In this document: one piece after another, positions 7,732 through 17,921 of the stretch
Numbering within the stretch: the first letter of the stretch is position 1
How the letters are laid out: each line of letters starts with the position of its first letter
From: Comamonas kerstersii
GTDB lineage: Bacteria > Pseudomonadota > Gammaproteobacteria > Burkholderiales > Burkholderiaceae_C
NCBI RefSeq assembly: GCF_008801935.1
Contig: NZ_VZOT01000002.1
Span: 248,001 to 312,000, forward strand
Length of the DNA: 64,000 bases
Direction of reading: 5' to 3'
Translations under genes and position numbers: made by a program
Notes under the pieces: model-generated
Databases searched by the model: none
Seen by the model: only the letters and a program-made list of their open reading frames with translations
Told to the model about the DNA's origin: nothing

Positions 7732-8835
7732 ATGATCGCTCTGACCTCACCTTCACACATTGCCATTCTGGGCGCAGGCCTGATGGGCCGTCTGCTGGCC
7801 CTGGAGCTGGCACGTGAAGGGCATCGCGTGGACATGTTCGAAGCCAAGGGACCCGAAGCCGATGGGGCCGCCGCTCGCGTGGCAGCAGCCATGCTGGCGC
7901 CACTGGCGGAGTCGGCCATCACCGAACCCGGCGTGGTGCGCATGGGCCAGTATGGCCTCACGCGCTGGCCTGAGCTGATTGCGCAACTCCAGGAGCACGT
8001 CTTCTTTCAGCAAAACGGCACGCTCGTTGTCTGGCACCGTCAGGACACAGCAGACGCCAACCGCCTGTGCGGACTGTTTGAGAAAAACCGCCGAATCAAC
8101 CCCACGCTGCCAGCGCTGGAAAACCTGAACGCCCAGCGCCTGAACGACGTAGAGCCCGCCCTGCAGGGCCGTTTTACTCAGGGCGTCTACCTGCCCGGTG
8201 AAGGCCAGCTGGACAACCGCCAGCTGCTGGCTGCCCTTGAAAAAACACTGACACGCCTGGGCGTTAATTTTCACTGGCACACCCCACGCGAAACCACCGA
8301 CTTTGCGCCTGGTACCGCAGGCCAGCCCGATCTGGTGATTGACGCCCGCGGCCTGGGCGCGCGCACCGAATGGAAATCCCTGCGCGGCATACGCGGCGAG
8401 GTCGTGCGCGTGTATGCACCTGAAGTGACCCTGCAGCGCCCCACACGCCTGGTGCACCCCCGCTATCCGCTGTACATCGCACCCAAGGAAAACCATTTGT
8501 TTGTGATTGGCGCGACCGAGATCGAATCTGACGACATGAGCCCAGCCAGCCTGCGCTCGGTCATGGAGCTGCTCAGCGCCCTCTACACCGTGCACTCAGG
8601 GTTTGCCGAAGCACGCATTCTGGAAATTGCCACCCAATGCCGCCCTACGCTGCCAGACAATCTGCCTGCCGTGCGCTGGCTGAGCGAGCGCGTGCTGCAG
8701 GTCAACGGCCTGTACCGCCATGGCTACATGATTTCTCCGGCTATGCTCGACGTCACGCTGCAGATACTGCGCACCGGTAGCACCGAGCTGGCCGAACGCT
8801 TTGACGTGCCCGTGCACCAGCCTGCTGGCGTCTGA
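7732..8835 (+). CDS. thiO: glycine oxidase ThiO (FAD-dependent)
   Basis: 367 residues of the DAAO family. ThiO oxidises glycine to iminoglycine (dehydroglycine), which ThiG condenses into the thiazole ring. The N-terminal HIAILGAGLMGRLLALELAREGH is the FAD Rossmann motif (GxGxxG), and the C-terminal part has VNGLYRHGYMISPAML, where Arg and the following HG contact substrate and FAD. It is the first gene after the second TPP riboswitch. Its stop is 37 nt before thiS. Confidence 0.92.
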   Translation: MIALTSPSHIAILGAGLMGRLLALELAREGHRVDMFEAKGPEADGAAARVAAAMLAPLAESAITEPGVVRMGQYGLTRWPELIAQLQEHVFFQQNGTLVVWHRQDTADANRLCGLFEKNRRINPTLPALENLNAQRLNDVEPALQGRFTQGVYLPGEGQLDNRQLLAALEKTLTRLGVNFHWHTPRETTDFAPGTAGQPDLVIDARGLGARTEWKSLRGIRGEVVRVYAPEVTLQRPTRLVHPRYPLYIAPKENHLFVIGATEIESDDMSPASLRSVMELLSALYTVHSGFAEARILEIATQCRPTLPDNLPAVRWLSERVLQVNGLYRHGYMISPAMLDVTLQILRTGSTELAERFDVPVHQPAGV

Positions 8836-8872
8836 TTTTTTCTACCCCGTCTTTGCCCTGATCTGGACAGAC

Positions 8873-9070
8873 ATGCACATCACCATCAACCAACAAACCG
8901 TGGAACTGCCTGACCACGCCACCGTGGCCGATGCCGTTGCCCAATGGCAACCCAAGCCACCGTTTGCCGTTGCCGTGAATACGGAATTCGTACCCAAGTC
9001 CGGCTATGCCACTCGCACCCTGCAAGCGGGCGATCGCCTGGAAATCATTGCCCCTGTCACAGGCGGCTGA
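8873..9070 (+). CDS. thiS: sulfur carrier protein ThiS
   Basis: 65 residues with a ubiquitin-like beta-grasp fold, starting MHITINQQTVELPD and ending in the required diglycine (PVTGG). The C-terminal glycine is adenylated and then thiocarboxylated to donate sulfur to the thiazole ring. I start at the ATG at 8873; upstream in-frame codons would only lengthen the protein into the thiO end. No ThiF-type adenylyltransferase is in the window, so activation must come from a gene elsewhere (thiF or moeB). Confidence 0.93.
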   Translation: MHITINQQTVELPDHATVADAVAQWQPKPPFAVAVNTEFVPKSGYATRTLQAGDRLEIIAPVTGG

Positions 9071-9095
9071 GCATCTTTCAGAAATTTGAATGAAA

Positions 9096-9139
9096 TTGGC
9101 CTCTAGCGCTTATCTTACGGGCGCTGGCAGCTATCAAAA
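9096..9139. repeat. short-form dispersed repeat between thiS and thiG
   Basis: GGCCTCTAGCGCTTATC, spacer, GGGCGCTGGCAGCTATC. The two halves form an imperfect hairpin around GCGC. It fills almost the whole thiS-thiG gap and ends 4 nt before the thiG start codon region. Related copies are at 6555, 18471 and 51322. Confidence 0.75.
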
Positions 9140-9143
9140 CGAT

Positions 9144-9953
9144 ATGACTACTGAGACTTCTTCTGCCACCGACAGCCTGGTGCTGTACGGCCAGACCTTC
9201 CACAGCCGCCTGCTGCTGGGCACCTCGCGCTACCCATCGCCTGCGGTGCTGGAAGCCGCCGTTACACGCGCCAAGCCCGCCATGGTCACCGCCTCCCTGC
9301 GCCGCCAGGGCAGCAATGCCGCCGAAACCGGCGCCAGCTTCTGGGAGCTGCTGCGCAAACTCAACGTGCCCGTGCTGCCCAACACCGCGGGCTGCATGAC
9401 CATCCAGGAAGCCGTCACCACCGCCCAGATGGCGCGTGAAGTGTTTGACACGCCCTGGATCAAGCTGGAGCTGATTGGCGACGACTACACCTTGCAGCCC
9501 GATACGCTGAATCTGGTGGAAGCTGCCTCCATCCTTATCAAAGACGGCTTTCAGGTGCTACCCTACTGCACCGAAGACCTGGTGCTGTGCCAGCGCCTGG
9601 TGGACGTCGGCTGCCAGGCCGTCATGCCCTGGGCTGCCCCCATTGGCACAGGCCGTGGCCCTGCCAACCCCTATGCCATGCAGGTGCTGCGCGAGCGCCT
9701 GAATGTGCCACTGATCGTGGACGCCGGTCTGGGCCGCCCCTCGCACGCTTGCACCGTCATGGAGTGGGGCTTTGATGGCGTGCTGCTCAACACCGCCGTG
9801 GCCCTGTCGGAAGACCCCGTGCGCATGGCTGGTGCCTTTGCCGATGCCGTGCAGGCTGGCCGTGATGGCTATCTGGCTGGTGCCATGGCTGAGCAATCTG
9901 CCGCCCAGCCCAGCACCCCCGTTCTTGGCACACCGTTCTGGCACCATGACTGA
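9144..9953 (+). CDS. thiG: thiazole synthase ThiG
   Basis: 269 residues. ThiG builds thiazole phosphate from 1-deoxyxylulose 5-phosphate, iminoglycine and ThiS thiocarboxylate on a TIM barrel. Visible signatures are [11 protein letters not shown], the segment [22 protein letters not shown] (substrate-lysine strand), [17 protein letters not shown] and [11 protein letters not shown]. The ATG at 9144 gives a normal N terminus (MTTETSS, then LVLYGQTF); a longer form from 9090 would be encoded by the repeat. The last codons overlap thiE (ATGACTGA), so the two are translationally coupled. Confidence 0.95.
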   Translation: MTTETSSATDSLVLYGQTFHSRLLLGTSRYPSPAVLEAAVTRAKPAMVTASLRRQGSNAAETGASFWELLRKLNVPVLPNTAGCMTIQEAVTTAQMAREVFDTPWIKLELIGDDYTLQPDTLNLVEAASILIKDGFQVLPYCTEDLVLCQRLVDVGCQAVMPWAAPIGTGRGPANPYAMQVLRERLNVPLIVDAGLGRPSHACTVMEWGFDGVLLNTAVALSEDPVRMAGAFADAVQAGRDGYLAGAMAEQSAAQPSTPVLGTPFWHHD

Positions 9954-10860
9954 GCAGCACATCACCGAGATGGCCAGCGCCATCGTGGCCGCGCACCGCG
10001 CCACCTTTACGTCTGACACGCTGCCCTCGCAGCCTGTGCCAGCCCCCAGCCGCAGCGAACCGGCGTACCTCGCCGCTTTGCAGGCCTGCAGCGCGCTGGG
10101 CTTTATCGCCATTGACGCCGAATGCCTGGCCCAGGCCTGGCAGCGCCAGACAGAACGTACTGGCCAGTTCGATGCCGCCCACTGGCCTGATGACCCGCAG
10201 GACTTTGGCCTGGCAGGTGCAGACCCCACGCTGGCTTTCCCAGAATGCCCACGTGCTCTGGGTCTGTACGGCGTACTACCCACTGCCGAATGGGTGGGAC
10301 GCATGGCCCGCGCAGGTGTGCCCACGGTGCAGCTGCGCTTCAAAAGCGATGACCAGGCAGCCATTCGCCGCGAAGTGCAGGCCGCTGTGGCAGCCGTGCA
10401 AGGCACCAACGCACGCCTGTTTATCAACGACCACTGGCAGGCTGCCATTGATGCAGGTGCATACGGCATCCACGTGGGCCAGGAGGACCTCGATGCACTC
10501 GAAGGTGCGCAACTGGACGCCATCCGTGCCAGTGGCCTGCGTCTGGGCGTGAGCACCCACGGCTACGCCGAAATGGTGCGCGCCCATGCGGTGCAGCCCA
10601 GCTATATCGCCCTTGGTGCCGTGTTCCCCACCACGCTCAAGAAAATGGCCACCGCACCGCAAGGTGTGGCACGCCTGCAGGCCTATGTGCGGCTGATGCA
10701 GCAGTACCCACTGGTGGCCATTGGCGGCATTGCGGCTGAGCAGTTCCCACAGGTATTGAGCACTGGCGTGGGCTCGATTGCTGTGGTGCGTGCACTGGTC
10801 AATGCGCCAGATCCAGAAGCCGCAGCACAAGATTTGCTCAGCCGCATGCACAGCAAGTAA
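9946..10860 (+). CDS. thiE: thiamin phosphate synthase ThiE with N-terminal extension
   Basis: 304 residues. The C-terminal ~210 residues are the ThiE TIM barrel that joins HMP-PP and thiazole phosphate: [61 protein letters not shown] and VAIGGI. The first ~95 residues are an extension not found in the E. coli enzyme (about 211 residues); it contains [25 protein letters not shown] and resembles no domain I can name. The usual VQLR-x-K acid-base region is present with R-F-K. The gene overlaps thiG by 8 nt and is last in the operon. Confidence 0.92.
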   Translation: MTEQHITEMASAIVAAHRATFTSDTLPSQPVPAPSRSEPAYLAALQACSALGFIAIDAECLAQAWQRQTERTGQFDAAHWPDDPQDFGLAGADPTLAFPECPRALGLYGVLPTAEWVGRMARAGVPTVQLRFKSDDQAAIRREVQAAVAAVQGTNARLFINDHWQAAIDAGAYGIHVGQEDLDALEGAQLDAIRASGLRLGVSTHGYAEMVRAHAVQPSYIALGAVFPTTLKKMATAPQGVARLQAYVRLMQQYPLVAIGGIAAEQFPQVLSTGVGSIAVVRALVNAPDPEAAAQDLLSRMHSK

Positions 10861-10906
10861 AGACCTACTACTTCATCTTACGTAGTACCCACAACCATCC
10901 CTCGAT

Positions 10907-10923
10907 TTGGCACGGCTCATGCT
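10907..10923 (+). promoter_or_regulatory. possible sigma-54 (-24/-12) promoter of the porin gene
   Basis: TTGGCACGGCTCATGCT matches the consensus YTGGCACGrNNNTTGCW at all but one constrained position, with exactly 10 nt between the GG (10909-10910) and GC (10921-10922). It lies about 95 nt before the porin ATG. A hairpin of AACTGCAG with CTGCAGTT (10938-10945, 10960-10967) would fall in the leader, and an inverted repeat TACTAC/GTAGTA (10866-10887) lies upstream. No activator gene is adjacent. Confidence 0.4.
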
Positions 10924-11016
10924 TTATAAGCAAAAGCAACTGCAGACAGTGTTTTCAGCCTGCAGTTCGCTCAAAAAATTTCAAGCTTAGCTATTGACCT
11001 TTTGAGGGATTCCCCC

Positions 11017-12099
11017 ATGAAACACACTCTGATCGCCCTGGGTGCCGCGCTGGCATGCCTGGGTACTGCGCACGCCCAAAGCAACGTAGAACTGTCTGGA
11101 CTGGTCGACATGTATGTCGGCTCCATGAAGGCTCCCGGTGGTGCACGCACCAGCCAGGTGGGTTCTGGCGGCCTGACCACATCGTGGTGGGGCATCAAGG
11201 GCACGGAAGACCTGGGCAATGGTCTGAAGGCTGGCTTTGCACTGGGTGCTTTCTTCCGCGCAGACACCGGCACCCCTGGTCGTTGGGACGTAGGCTCCGG
11301 CGCCTACGACGAAACTTTCTTCGCGCGTGACGCCAATGTCTCCCTGTCTGGTGGCTTTGGTACGGTAAAGCTGGGCCGCTCCATGGCCCCCAACTTCCTG
11401 CCTACCATCCTGTTCAACCCCTACGGTGACTCCTTCACTGTCTCGCCGCTGGTGCTGCACGCCAATACGGGCTGGGGTGTGGATGATACCCACAACTACA
11501 AGACCACAGCTGCGGACACTGGCTGGAGCAACCAGATCACCTATAGCACTCCCAGCTTTGGTGGTCTGAGCGCCAACCTGCACTACCAATTTGGTGAGCA
11601 AAGCGGCGACAACAAGAACAAGAAGAACGTAGGCGCCAATGTGCTGTACTTCCAGGGCCCGCTGGCCCTGTCTGCTTTCATCGAGCGCGCTCAGATTCGT
11701 AACCCCAACACTTCAGAGCAGCCTACCAAGCAAAACTGGATGCTGGGCGGCAGCTATGACTTCTCCGTAGCCAAGCTATATGCCACATACGGCCAATCCA
11801 AGGTCAAGGACTCGACTGTACCCAAGTACGACGCCAAGACCACATCGCTGGGCGTAGACGTGCCTGTAACCAAGGCTGGCACCTTCAAGGCTGCTGCGGC
11901 CTACACCAAGGCAGAAACTGCTAACCCTGCAGATATCAAACGCACCACCTATACCCTGGGCTATGACCACTTCCTGTCCAAGCGCACCGATGTGTACACC
12001 GTGGTGATGTACGACAAGATCAAGAACATGCCTTCTCCATTCACAGCAAGCAACGGTTCCGGCACCAGCGTAGCCGTGGGTATCCGCCACCGTTTCTAA
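11017..12099 (+). CDS. outer-membrane porin (Gram-negative porin, Omp32-like)
   Basis: 360 residues. A signal peptide (MKHTLIALGAALACLGTAHAQ) is followed by SNVELSGLVDMYVG, the first beta strand of trimeric 16-stranded betaproteobacterial porins. RDANVSLSGGFGTVKLGRSMAP is the next conserved strand pair, and the protein ends GIRHRF with the C-terminal phenylalanine needed for Bam-mediated insertion. Lys-rich external loops suggest an anion-preferring channel like Omp32 of Delftia; that selectivity is inferred. The ATG at 11017 is preceded by TTGAGGGA. The gene stands alone between the thi operon and a terminator. Confidence 0.92.
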   Translation: MKHTLIALGAALACLGTAHAQSNVELSGLVDMYVGSMKAPGGARTSQVGSGGLTTSWWGIKGTEDLGNGLKAGFALGAFFRADTGTPGRWDVGSGAYDETFFARDANVSLSGGFGTVKLGRSMAPNFLPTILFNPYGDSFTVSPLVLHANTGWGVDDTHNYKTTAADTGWSNQITYSTPSFGGLSANLHYQFGEQSGDNKNKKNVGANVLYFQGPLALSAFIERAQIRNPNTSEQPTKQNWMLGGSYDFSVAKLYATYGQSKVKDSTVPKYDAKTTSLGVDVPVTKAGTFKAAAAYTKAETANPADIKRTTYTLGYDHFLSKRTDVYTVVMYDKIKNMPSPFTASNGSGTSVAVGIRHRF

Positions 12100-12118
12100 G
12101 CTACATCTGCTGGCAAGA

Positions 12119-12152
12119 AAAAACCGCTGCGGCTTGCGCCCAGCGGTTTTTT
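12119..12152 (+). terminator. terminator of the porin gene
   Basis: AAACCGCTG stem pairing with CAGCGGTTT and followed by a run of seven T, 20 nt after the porin stop. The A run on the left arm lets it act on the opposite strand too, at the end of the minus-strand gene that stops at 12178. Confidence 0.88.
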
Positions 12153-12177
12153 TCATGGATGGTGTTCAGCAGCCGTA

Positions 12178-12612
12178 TCAGCCAGCCTGGCGGAATCGCC
12201 AGAGGCTGCGCAGTGTCAGCACGGCACACAGCCAGTGCAGCGCCAGCAGTACCAGCACCTGTGCCTGACGCAGCAGACTCTCGTGCTGCGCCAGAAACTG
12301 TGTCAGCACACCATGGTGCAGCACCAGCGCAGTCAGCAAGCCTCCGATCACATAAATAAGTAGAGCGCCTTGCGCCCATTCCTGCTGGTTTTCCGAGTGT
12401 TTTTTACGCGAAATGACCAGCAGACCAGCGCAAGCTGCTATAGAAATCCATGACTGCCACAAACTCAGCTGCTGCAGCTGGTCACGCACCGCATGCCAGT
12501 TGCTGGCACTGTGCAGCAGCACGGCCACGGCCAGCGTGCTCAGACTGAGCGTCAGCAGCCAGCTGCCAGTGAGCGCCAGCGCAGCTTTGGGGCGTGTGCT
12601 GTGTGTGGCCAT
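12178..12612 (-). CDS. small membrane protein, DUF4149-like
   Basis: 144 residues with about four hydrophobic helices (residues near 12-32, 52-68, 84-104 and 117-135) and short charged loops. The position directly after greA on the same strand (18 nt) and the size match the DUF4149 membrane proteins that follow carB-greA in comamonads; I base the name mainly on this context, since the motifs are weak. No enzymatic residues are evident. The function is unknown. It is the last gene of the carAB-greA strand block. Confidence 0.65.
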   Translation of the reverse strand: MATHSTRPKAALALTGSWLLTLSLSTLAVAVLLHSASNWHAVRDQLQQLSLWQSWISIAACAGLLVISRKKHSENQQEWAQGALLIYVIGGLLTALVLHHGVLTQFLAQHESLLRQAQVLVLLALHWLCAVLTLRSLWRFRQAG

Positions 12613-12630
12613 GCCTGCTGAAGCGTTGCC

Positions 12631-13107
12631 TTAGATGTACTTGACCGCAACGATTTCGTAGCGGCGCACACCACCGGGGGCCTGCACTTCGGCCACATCG
12701 CCCTCTTCCTTACCGATCAGGGCGCGGGCAATAGGGCTGGAGATGTTGATCAGGCCGTGCTTCAGATCGGCCTCGTCTTCACCCACGATCTGGTAGGTCA
12801 CCTGGTTGCCCGTGTCTTCGTCTTCCAGATCGACAGTCGCGCCAAACACCACGCGGCCCTGCGCATCGAGTGCGGCGGGGTCAATGATCTGTGCGGTCGA
12901 GAGCTTGCCTTCGATCTCCATGATGCGACCTTCAATAAAGCCCTGGCGATCCTTGGCGGACTCGTACTCGGCGTTTTCACTCAGGTCGCCCTGGGCACGT
13001 GCTTCGGCGATGGCCTGAATCACTTCAGGACGGTCCACAGTCTTCAGGCGCTGCAGCTCGGCCTTGAGCTTTTCTGCGCCACGCTTGGTAATTGGAATGG
13101 TTGCCAT
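12631..13107 (-). CDS. greA: transcription elongation factor GreA
   Basis: 158 residues, the family size. The N-terminal coiled coil carries the acidic tip ([16 protein letters not shown]) that enters the RNA polymerase secondary channel and stimulates cleavage of backtracked RNA. The C-terminal FKBP-like domain ends with [24 protein letters not shown], the usual signature. The ATG at 13107 is used; upstream in-frame residues come from the leader. It is separated from carB by a terminator, so it probably has its own promoter. Confidence 0.97.
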   Translation of the reverse strand: MATIPITKRGAEKLKAELQRLKTVDRPEVIQAIAEARAQGDLSENAEYESAKDRQGFIEGRIMEIEGKLSTAQIIDPAALDAQGRVVFGATVDLEDEDTGNQVTYQIVGEDEADLKHGLINISSPIARALIGKEEGDVAEVQAPGGVRRYEIVAVKYI

Positions 13108-13212
13108 GTCAGTTTCTCCACATACGGCTGGGCGTACACGCGCACGATTGCGCAGTTGCGCCACAAGGGCATGTCCAGAGCGCCACACGACGTGGCTGTA
13201 TGGATGGGACGC

Positions 13213-13251
13213 CCCAAAAGCAAACCGCCGCGCAGTGAGCCGCGCGGCGGT
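13213..13251 (-). terminator. terminator after carB
   Basis: Perfect 10-bp GC-rich stem (ACCGCCGCGC at 13224-13233 with GCGCGGCGGT at 13242-13251), 8-nt loop, followed on the minus strand by TTTGCTTTT. It lies about 70 nt after the carB stop. Confidence 0.85.
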
Positions 13252-13319
13252 GTTCCTAGGTTTAGGGATCAATTATGCCGTGTTTACAGCCGCCGACCCT
13301 CAGTAAAACCCGATGCAGC

Positions 13320-16300
13320 CTATGAATGCTGCAACATTGCGTGCAATTCCTGCACCGAATGTACTTCCAGATCGCCACGCATGGCCTTCATGCCATCCAC
13401 GGCAGCTTCTGCGCCGAAGATGGTGGTGAAGGTGGTCACGCGGTTGAGCAAAGCGCTGGTACGGATGGCGCGGGAGTCCGCAATGGCGTTGCGGCGCTCT
13501 TCCACCGTGTTGATGACCATGGCGATTTCGCCATTCTTGATCATGTCCACGATGTGAGGGCGACCTTCTGCCACCTTGTTCACAGCCTGCACTTCCAGGC
13601 CCGCTTCTGCCAGAGCAGCTGCAGTGCCGCGCGTAGCGCACAGGGTGTAACCCATGGCAGCCAGCTCCTTGCCCACAGCCACGGCACGTGCCTTGTCGTT
13701 GTTCTTCACCGACAGGAACACCTTGCCAGACTCAGGCAGATTCACGCCTGCGCCCAGCTGGCTCTTCACAAAGGCTTCGCCGAAGGTCTTGCCTACGCCC
13801 ATGACTTCACCAGTGGACTTCATCTCAGGGCCGAGGATGGTGTCCACACCGGGGAACTTCACGAAGGGGAACACCGCTTCCTTGACGCTGAAGTAAGGCG
13901 GTGTCACTTCCTTGGTGATGCCCTGCTCTGCCAGAGTGTCACCGGCCATGCAGCGTGCTGCCACCTTGGCCAGCTGCACGCCGGTCGCCTTGGAGACGAA
14001 AGGCACGGTACGCGAAGCACGGGGGTTCACTTCCAGCACGTAGATCACGTCCTGGCCGTCTTGCTCCTTGATGGCGAACTGCACGTTCATCAGGCCCACC
14101 ACGTTCAGGCCTGCGGCCATGGCAGCGGTCTGGCGCTTGATTTCAGCCACAGTGTCAGCCTTCAGGTAGTAAGGAGGCAGCGAGCAGGCCGAGTCACCGG
14201 AGTGCACGCCCGCTTGTTCGATGTGCTCCATCACACCGCCGATGTACACGGCACCTGTCTTGTCACGCACACAGTCCACATCGCACTCAATGGCGTTGGA
14301 CAGGAAGTGGTCCAGCAACACGGGGGAGTCGTTGGAAACCTTCACGGCTTCGCGCATATAGCGCTCCAGGTCGCGCTGCTCGTGCACGATTTCCATCGCA
14401 CGGCCGCCCAGCACGTAGGAAGGACGCACCACCAGGGGATAGCCCAGGCCAGCAGCCTTTTCCAGTGCTTCTTCTTCCGTACGCGCAGTCGCGTTAGGTG
14501 GCTGGCGCAGACCCAGGTCGTTGAGCAGCTTCTGGAAGCGCTCACGGTCTTCGGCTGCGTCAATCATGTCAGGGGTCGTGCCGATGATCTTCACGCCTTC
14601 GCGCTCCAGACCCAGGGCCAGCTTCAAAGGTGTCTGACCGCCGTATTGCACGATCACGCCGTCAGGCTGCTCCACGTCCACGATTTCCAGCACGTCTTCC
14701 AGCGTCAGTGGCTCGAAGTACAGGCGGTCGGACGTGTCGTAGTCGGTCGAAACGGTTTCGGGGTTGCAGTTGACCATGATGGTTTCGTAACCATCTTCGC
14801 GCATGGCCATGGCTGCGTGCACGCAGCAGTAGTCAAACTCAATACCTTGGCCGATGCGGTTGGGGCCACCACCCAGCACCATGATCTTCTTCTTGTCCGA
14901 AGGTGCGGCTTCGCACTCTTCGTCATAAGTCGAATACATGTAGGCGGTGTTGGAGGCGAACTCCGCTGCGCAGGTGTCCACGCGCTTGAACACGGGGCGC
15001 ACCTTCAGTGCCTTGCGGGCTTCGCGCACGGCCTTGTCGGTGGTGTGCAGCAGCTTGGCCAGGCGACGGTCAGAGAAGCCCTTTTGCTTCAAGGCGCGCA
15101 GCGTAGCAGCGTCCAGCATGGACAGCGCCTTGTCACCATGGGCTTCGTAGTGCTTGTCCAGTTCGAGTTCGATCTTCACGATCTCTTCGATCTGCACCAG
15201 GAACCACTTGTCGATCTTGGTGATGTTGTGCACTTCATCCAGCGTCCAGCCGGCAGCGAAGGCATCGCCCACGTACCAGATGCGCTCGGGACCAGGCTCG
15301 CCCAGTTCCTTTTCCAGGATTTCGCGGTCCTGGGTCTTCTCGTTCATGCCGTCCACGCCCACTTCCAGACCACGCAGGGCCTTCTGGAAGGATTCCTGGA
15401 AGGTACGGCCAATGGCCATCACCTCACCCACAGACTTCATCTGGGTGGTCAGGCGGTTGTCAGCAGCAGGGAACTTCTCGAACGCAAAACGTGGGATCTT
15501 GGTGACCACGTAGTCGATGGTGGGCTCGAACGATGCGGGGGTTGCGCCACCGGTGATTTCGTTCTTGAGCTCGTCCAGCGTAAAGCCCACAGCCAGCTTG
15601 GCCGCGATCTTGGCAATTGGGAAACCTGTGGCCTTGGAAGCCAGTGCCGAGGAACGCGAGACGCGGGGGTTCATCTCAATGACGATCATGCGACCGTCCT
15701 TGGGATTCACCGAGAACTGCACGTTGGAGCCGCCAGTGTCCACACCAATTTCACGCAGCACTGCCAGCGAGGCATTGCGCATGATCTGGTATTCCTTGTC
15801 GGTCAGCGTCTGTGCAGGCGCCACGGTGATGGAGTCACCGGTGTGTACACCCATGGGGTCCAGGTTTTCGATCGAGCACACGATGATGCAGTTGTCCGCC
15901 TTGTCGCGCACCACTTCCATCTCGTACTCTTTCCAGCCCAGCAGCGACTCTTCAATCAGGAGCTCGTTGGTGGGGGATGCTTCCAGACCGCGCTTGCAGA
16001 TGGTCTCGAATTCTTCGGCGTTGTAGGCAATGCCACCGCCTGTGCCGCCCAGCGTGAAGCTGGGGCGAATCACGGTGGGGAAACCCACGTGCTTTTGCAC
16101 TTCCCAGGCTTCTTCCATGGAGTGCGCAATGCCCGAGCGTGCGGAGCCCAGACCAATCTTGGTCATGGCGTCCTTGAACTTCAGGCGGTCTTCTGCCTTG
16201 TCGATGGCTTCAGGCTTGGCACCGATCAGCTCCACGTTGTACTTATCCAGCACACCGTGCTTCCACAGATCCAGCGCGCAGTTCAGCGCAGTCTGGCCAC

Positions 16301-16571
16301 CCATGGTGGGCAGGATGGCATCGGGGCGCTCCTTGGCGATGATCTTCTCGACCGTCTGCCAGGTGATGGGCTCGATGTAGGTCACGTCCGCCGTATTGGG
16401 GTCGGTCATGATCGTCGCTGGGTTGCTGTTGATCAGAATGACCTTGTAACCCTCTTCGCGCAGCGCCTTGCAGGCCTGCACGCCGGAGTAGTCGAATTCA
16501 CAGGCCTGGCCAATCACGATGGGGCCAGCGCCAATGATCAGAATGCTTTTGAGGTCGGTGCGCTTAGGCAT
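13320..16571 (-). CDS. carB: carbamoyl-phosphate synthase large subunit
   Basis: 1083 residues, full length. It uses ammonia from CarA, bicarbonate and two ATP to make carbamoyl phosphate for arginine and pyrimidines. Two homologous ATP-grasp halves are visible (first half with [17 protein letters not shown], second with [16 protein letters not shown]), each with the conserved glycine-rich ATP loop (FTLGGTGGG and YVLGGRAM), followed by the C-terminal MGS-like allosteric domain (about 940-1083; [11 protein letters not shown]). Its start overlaps the carA stop by 8 nt. Confidence 0.98.
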   Translation of the reverse strand: MPKRTDLKSILIIGAGPIVIGQACEFDYSGVQACKALREEGYKVILINSNPATIMTDPNTADVTYIEPITWQTVEKIIAKERPDAILPTMGGQTALNCALDLWKHGVLDKYNVELIGAKPEAIDKAEDRLKFKDAMTKIGLGSARSGIAHSMEEAWEVQKHVGFPTVIRPSFTLGGTGGGIAYNAEEFETICKRGLEASPTNELLIEESLLGWKEYEMEVVRDKADNCIIVCSIENLDPMGVHTGDSITVAPAQTLTDKEYQIMRNASLAVLREIGVDTGGSNVQFSVNPKDGRMIVIEMNPRVSRSSALASKATGFPIAKIAAKLAVGFTLDELKNEITGGATPASFEPTIDYVVTKIPRFAFEKFPAADNRLTTQMKSVGEVMAIGRTFQESFQKALRGLEVGVDGMNEKTQDREILEKELGEPGPERIWYVGDAFAAGWTLDEVHNITKIDKWFLVQIEEIVKIELELDKHYEAHGDKALSMLDAATLRALKQKGFSDRRLAKLLHTTDKAVREARKALKVRPVFKRVDTCAAEFASNTAYMYSTYDEECEAAPSDKKKIMVLGGGPNRIGQGIEFDYCCVHAAMAMREDGYETIMVNCNPETVSTDYDTSDRLYFEPLTLEDVLEIVDVEQPDGVIVQYGGQTPLKLALGLEREGVKIIGTTPDMIDAAEDRERFQKLLNDLGLRQPPNATARTEEEALEKAAGLGYPLVVRPSYVLGGRAMEIVHEQRDLERYMREAVKVSNDSPVLLDHFLSNAIECDVDCVRDKTGAVYIGGVMEHIEQAGVHSGDSACSLPPYYLKADTVAEIKRQTAAMAAGLNVVGLMNVQFAIKEQDGQDVIYVLEVNPRASRTVPFVSKATGVQLAKVAARCMAGDTLAEQGITKEVTPPYFSVKEAVFPFVKFPGVDTILGPEMKSTGEVMGVGKTFGEAFVKSQLGAGVNLPESGKVFLSVKNNDKARAVAVGKELAAMGYTLCATRGTAAALAEAGLEVQAVNKVAEGRPHIVDMIKNGEIAMVINTVEERRNAIADSRAIRTSALLNRVTTFTTIFGAEAAVDGMKAMRGDLEVHSVQELHAMLQHS

Positions 16572-17736
16572 TTTTGTGGCTCTCCATCAGCGCGGTAAAG
16601 CGGTCAAACAAATAGGCGATGTCATGGGGTCCGGGCGAAGCCTCGGGGTGGCCCTGGAAGCAGAAGGCGGGCACATCGGTGCGTTCCAGGCCTTGCAGCG
16701 TGCCGTCAAACAGGCTGATGTGCGTGGGGCGAACATTGGCTGGCAGGGTATCCATTTCCACGGCAAAACCGTGGTTCTGGCTAGTGATGCTCACGCGGCC
16801 GGTGGCCAATTCCTTCACAGGGTGGTTGGCACCGTGGTGGCTGTTCTGCATCTTGAAGGTCTTGGCACCCGAGGCCAGGGCCATGATCTGGTGGCCCAGA
16901 CAGATGCCAAACAAAGGCTTTTTGGCGGCCATGATTTCCTGCGCCGCAGCAATGGCGTAGTCGCAAGGCGCTGGGTCGCCAGGGCCGTTGGACAGGAATA
17001 CACCATCAGGATTCAGCGCCAGCACGTCCTTGGCAGGCGTCTTGGCAGGAACCACGGTCAGCTTGCAGCCGCGCTCAGCCAGCATGCGCAGGATGTTCTT
17101 CTTCACGCCAAAGTCATAGGCCACGACGTGGAACTTGGGGCTCTCGAGCTTGCCGTAGCCTTCGCCCAGCTTCCACTCGGTTTCCGTCCAGTCGTAGGCA
17201 GCTTCGGTGGTCACCACCTTGGCCAGATCCAGCCCCTTCATGGCTGGCGCAGCCTTGGCAGCCGCCAGTGCTTCGTCAATCTTGGCCTGGGTCACTTGCT
17301 CACCCGCTGCCAGACCGACGATGGCACCGTTTTGCGCGCCCTTGTCTCGCAGCAGGCGTGTCAGCTTGCGGGTGTCAATGTTGGCAATGGCAACGGTGTG
17401 GTTGCGCACCAAATATTGGGACAAAGTTTCATCGCAGCGGAAGTTGCTGGCCAGCAGTGGCAGATTCTTGATGATCAAACCTGCAGCATGGACTTTGTCG
17501 GCTTCCACATCCTCTCGGTTCACACCGTAGTTGCCGATGTGGGGGTATGTCAGCGTAACGATCTGTTGGCAGTAGCTAGGATCGGTGAGGATTTCCTGAT
17601 AGCCAGTGATAGCAGTGTTGAACACCACTTCACCCACGGTGGTGCCTTGCGCACCAATGGAATTGCCAATAAAGACCGTGCCGTCTGCGAGCGCCAGGAT
17701 GGCGGATGGGAAGCTTCCCTGAAGAGACAAAAGCAC
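16564..17736 (-). CDS. carA: carbamoyl-phosphate synthase small subunit (glutaminase)
   Basis: 390 residues. The N-terminal CPSase domain ([17 protein letters not shown]) precedes a class I glutamine amidotransferase domain with the nucleophile in [15 protein letters not shown] (Cys near residue 280) and the His-Glu pair in [11 protein letters not shown]. The start is GTG at 17736, with GGAG 6 nt upstream (CGGAGAATCCA); no nearby ATG fits as well. It overlaps carB by 8 nt and the pair forms one operon. Confidence 0.97.
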   Translation of the reverse strand: MLLSLQGSFPSAILALADGTVFIGNSIGAQGTTVGEVVFNTAITGYQEILTDPSYCQQIVTLTYPHIGNYGVNREDVEADKVHAAGLIIKNLPLLASNFRCDETLSQYLVRNHTVAIANIDTRKLTRLLRDKGAQNGAIVGLAAGEQVTQAKIDEALAAAKAAPAMKGLDLAKVVTTEAAYDWTETEWKLGEGYGKLESPKFHVVAYDFGVKKNILRMLAERGCKLTVVPAKTPAKDVLALNPDGVFLSNGPGDPAPCDYAIAAAQEIMAAKKPLFGICLGHQIMALASGAKTFKMQNSHHGANHPVKELATGRVSITSQNHGFAVEMDTLPANVRPTHISLFDGTLQGLERTDVPAFCFQGHPEASPGPHDIAYLFDRFTALMESHKNA

Positions 17737-17921
17737 TGGATTCTCCGGTTCTAAATACGGTTACGCCCAGCGCGTGCTCCTGCGACCTAGCGTCGTGGAG
17801 CAAGTGGCTACTGCAATGAATGACGAGTAAGCGTCGCTAGGCGTATGGAAAGAATGCTGAAAAGCCACTCATTATATCCATCGCCTCATGCAGGCTCTTA
17901 TAAACCCGCATGAGGAGTGCC

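Noticed and set aside
13326-16598. A very long open frame on the plus strand opposite carB (about 1090 codons)
   Set aside because: It mirrors the codon bias of carB; the minus-strand protein has full CarB motifs. Similar mirror frames opposite rpsB/tsf and glyA were left out for the same reason.
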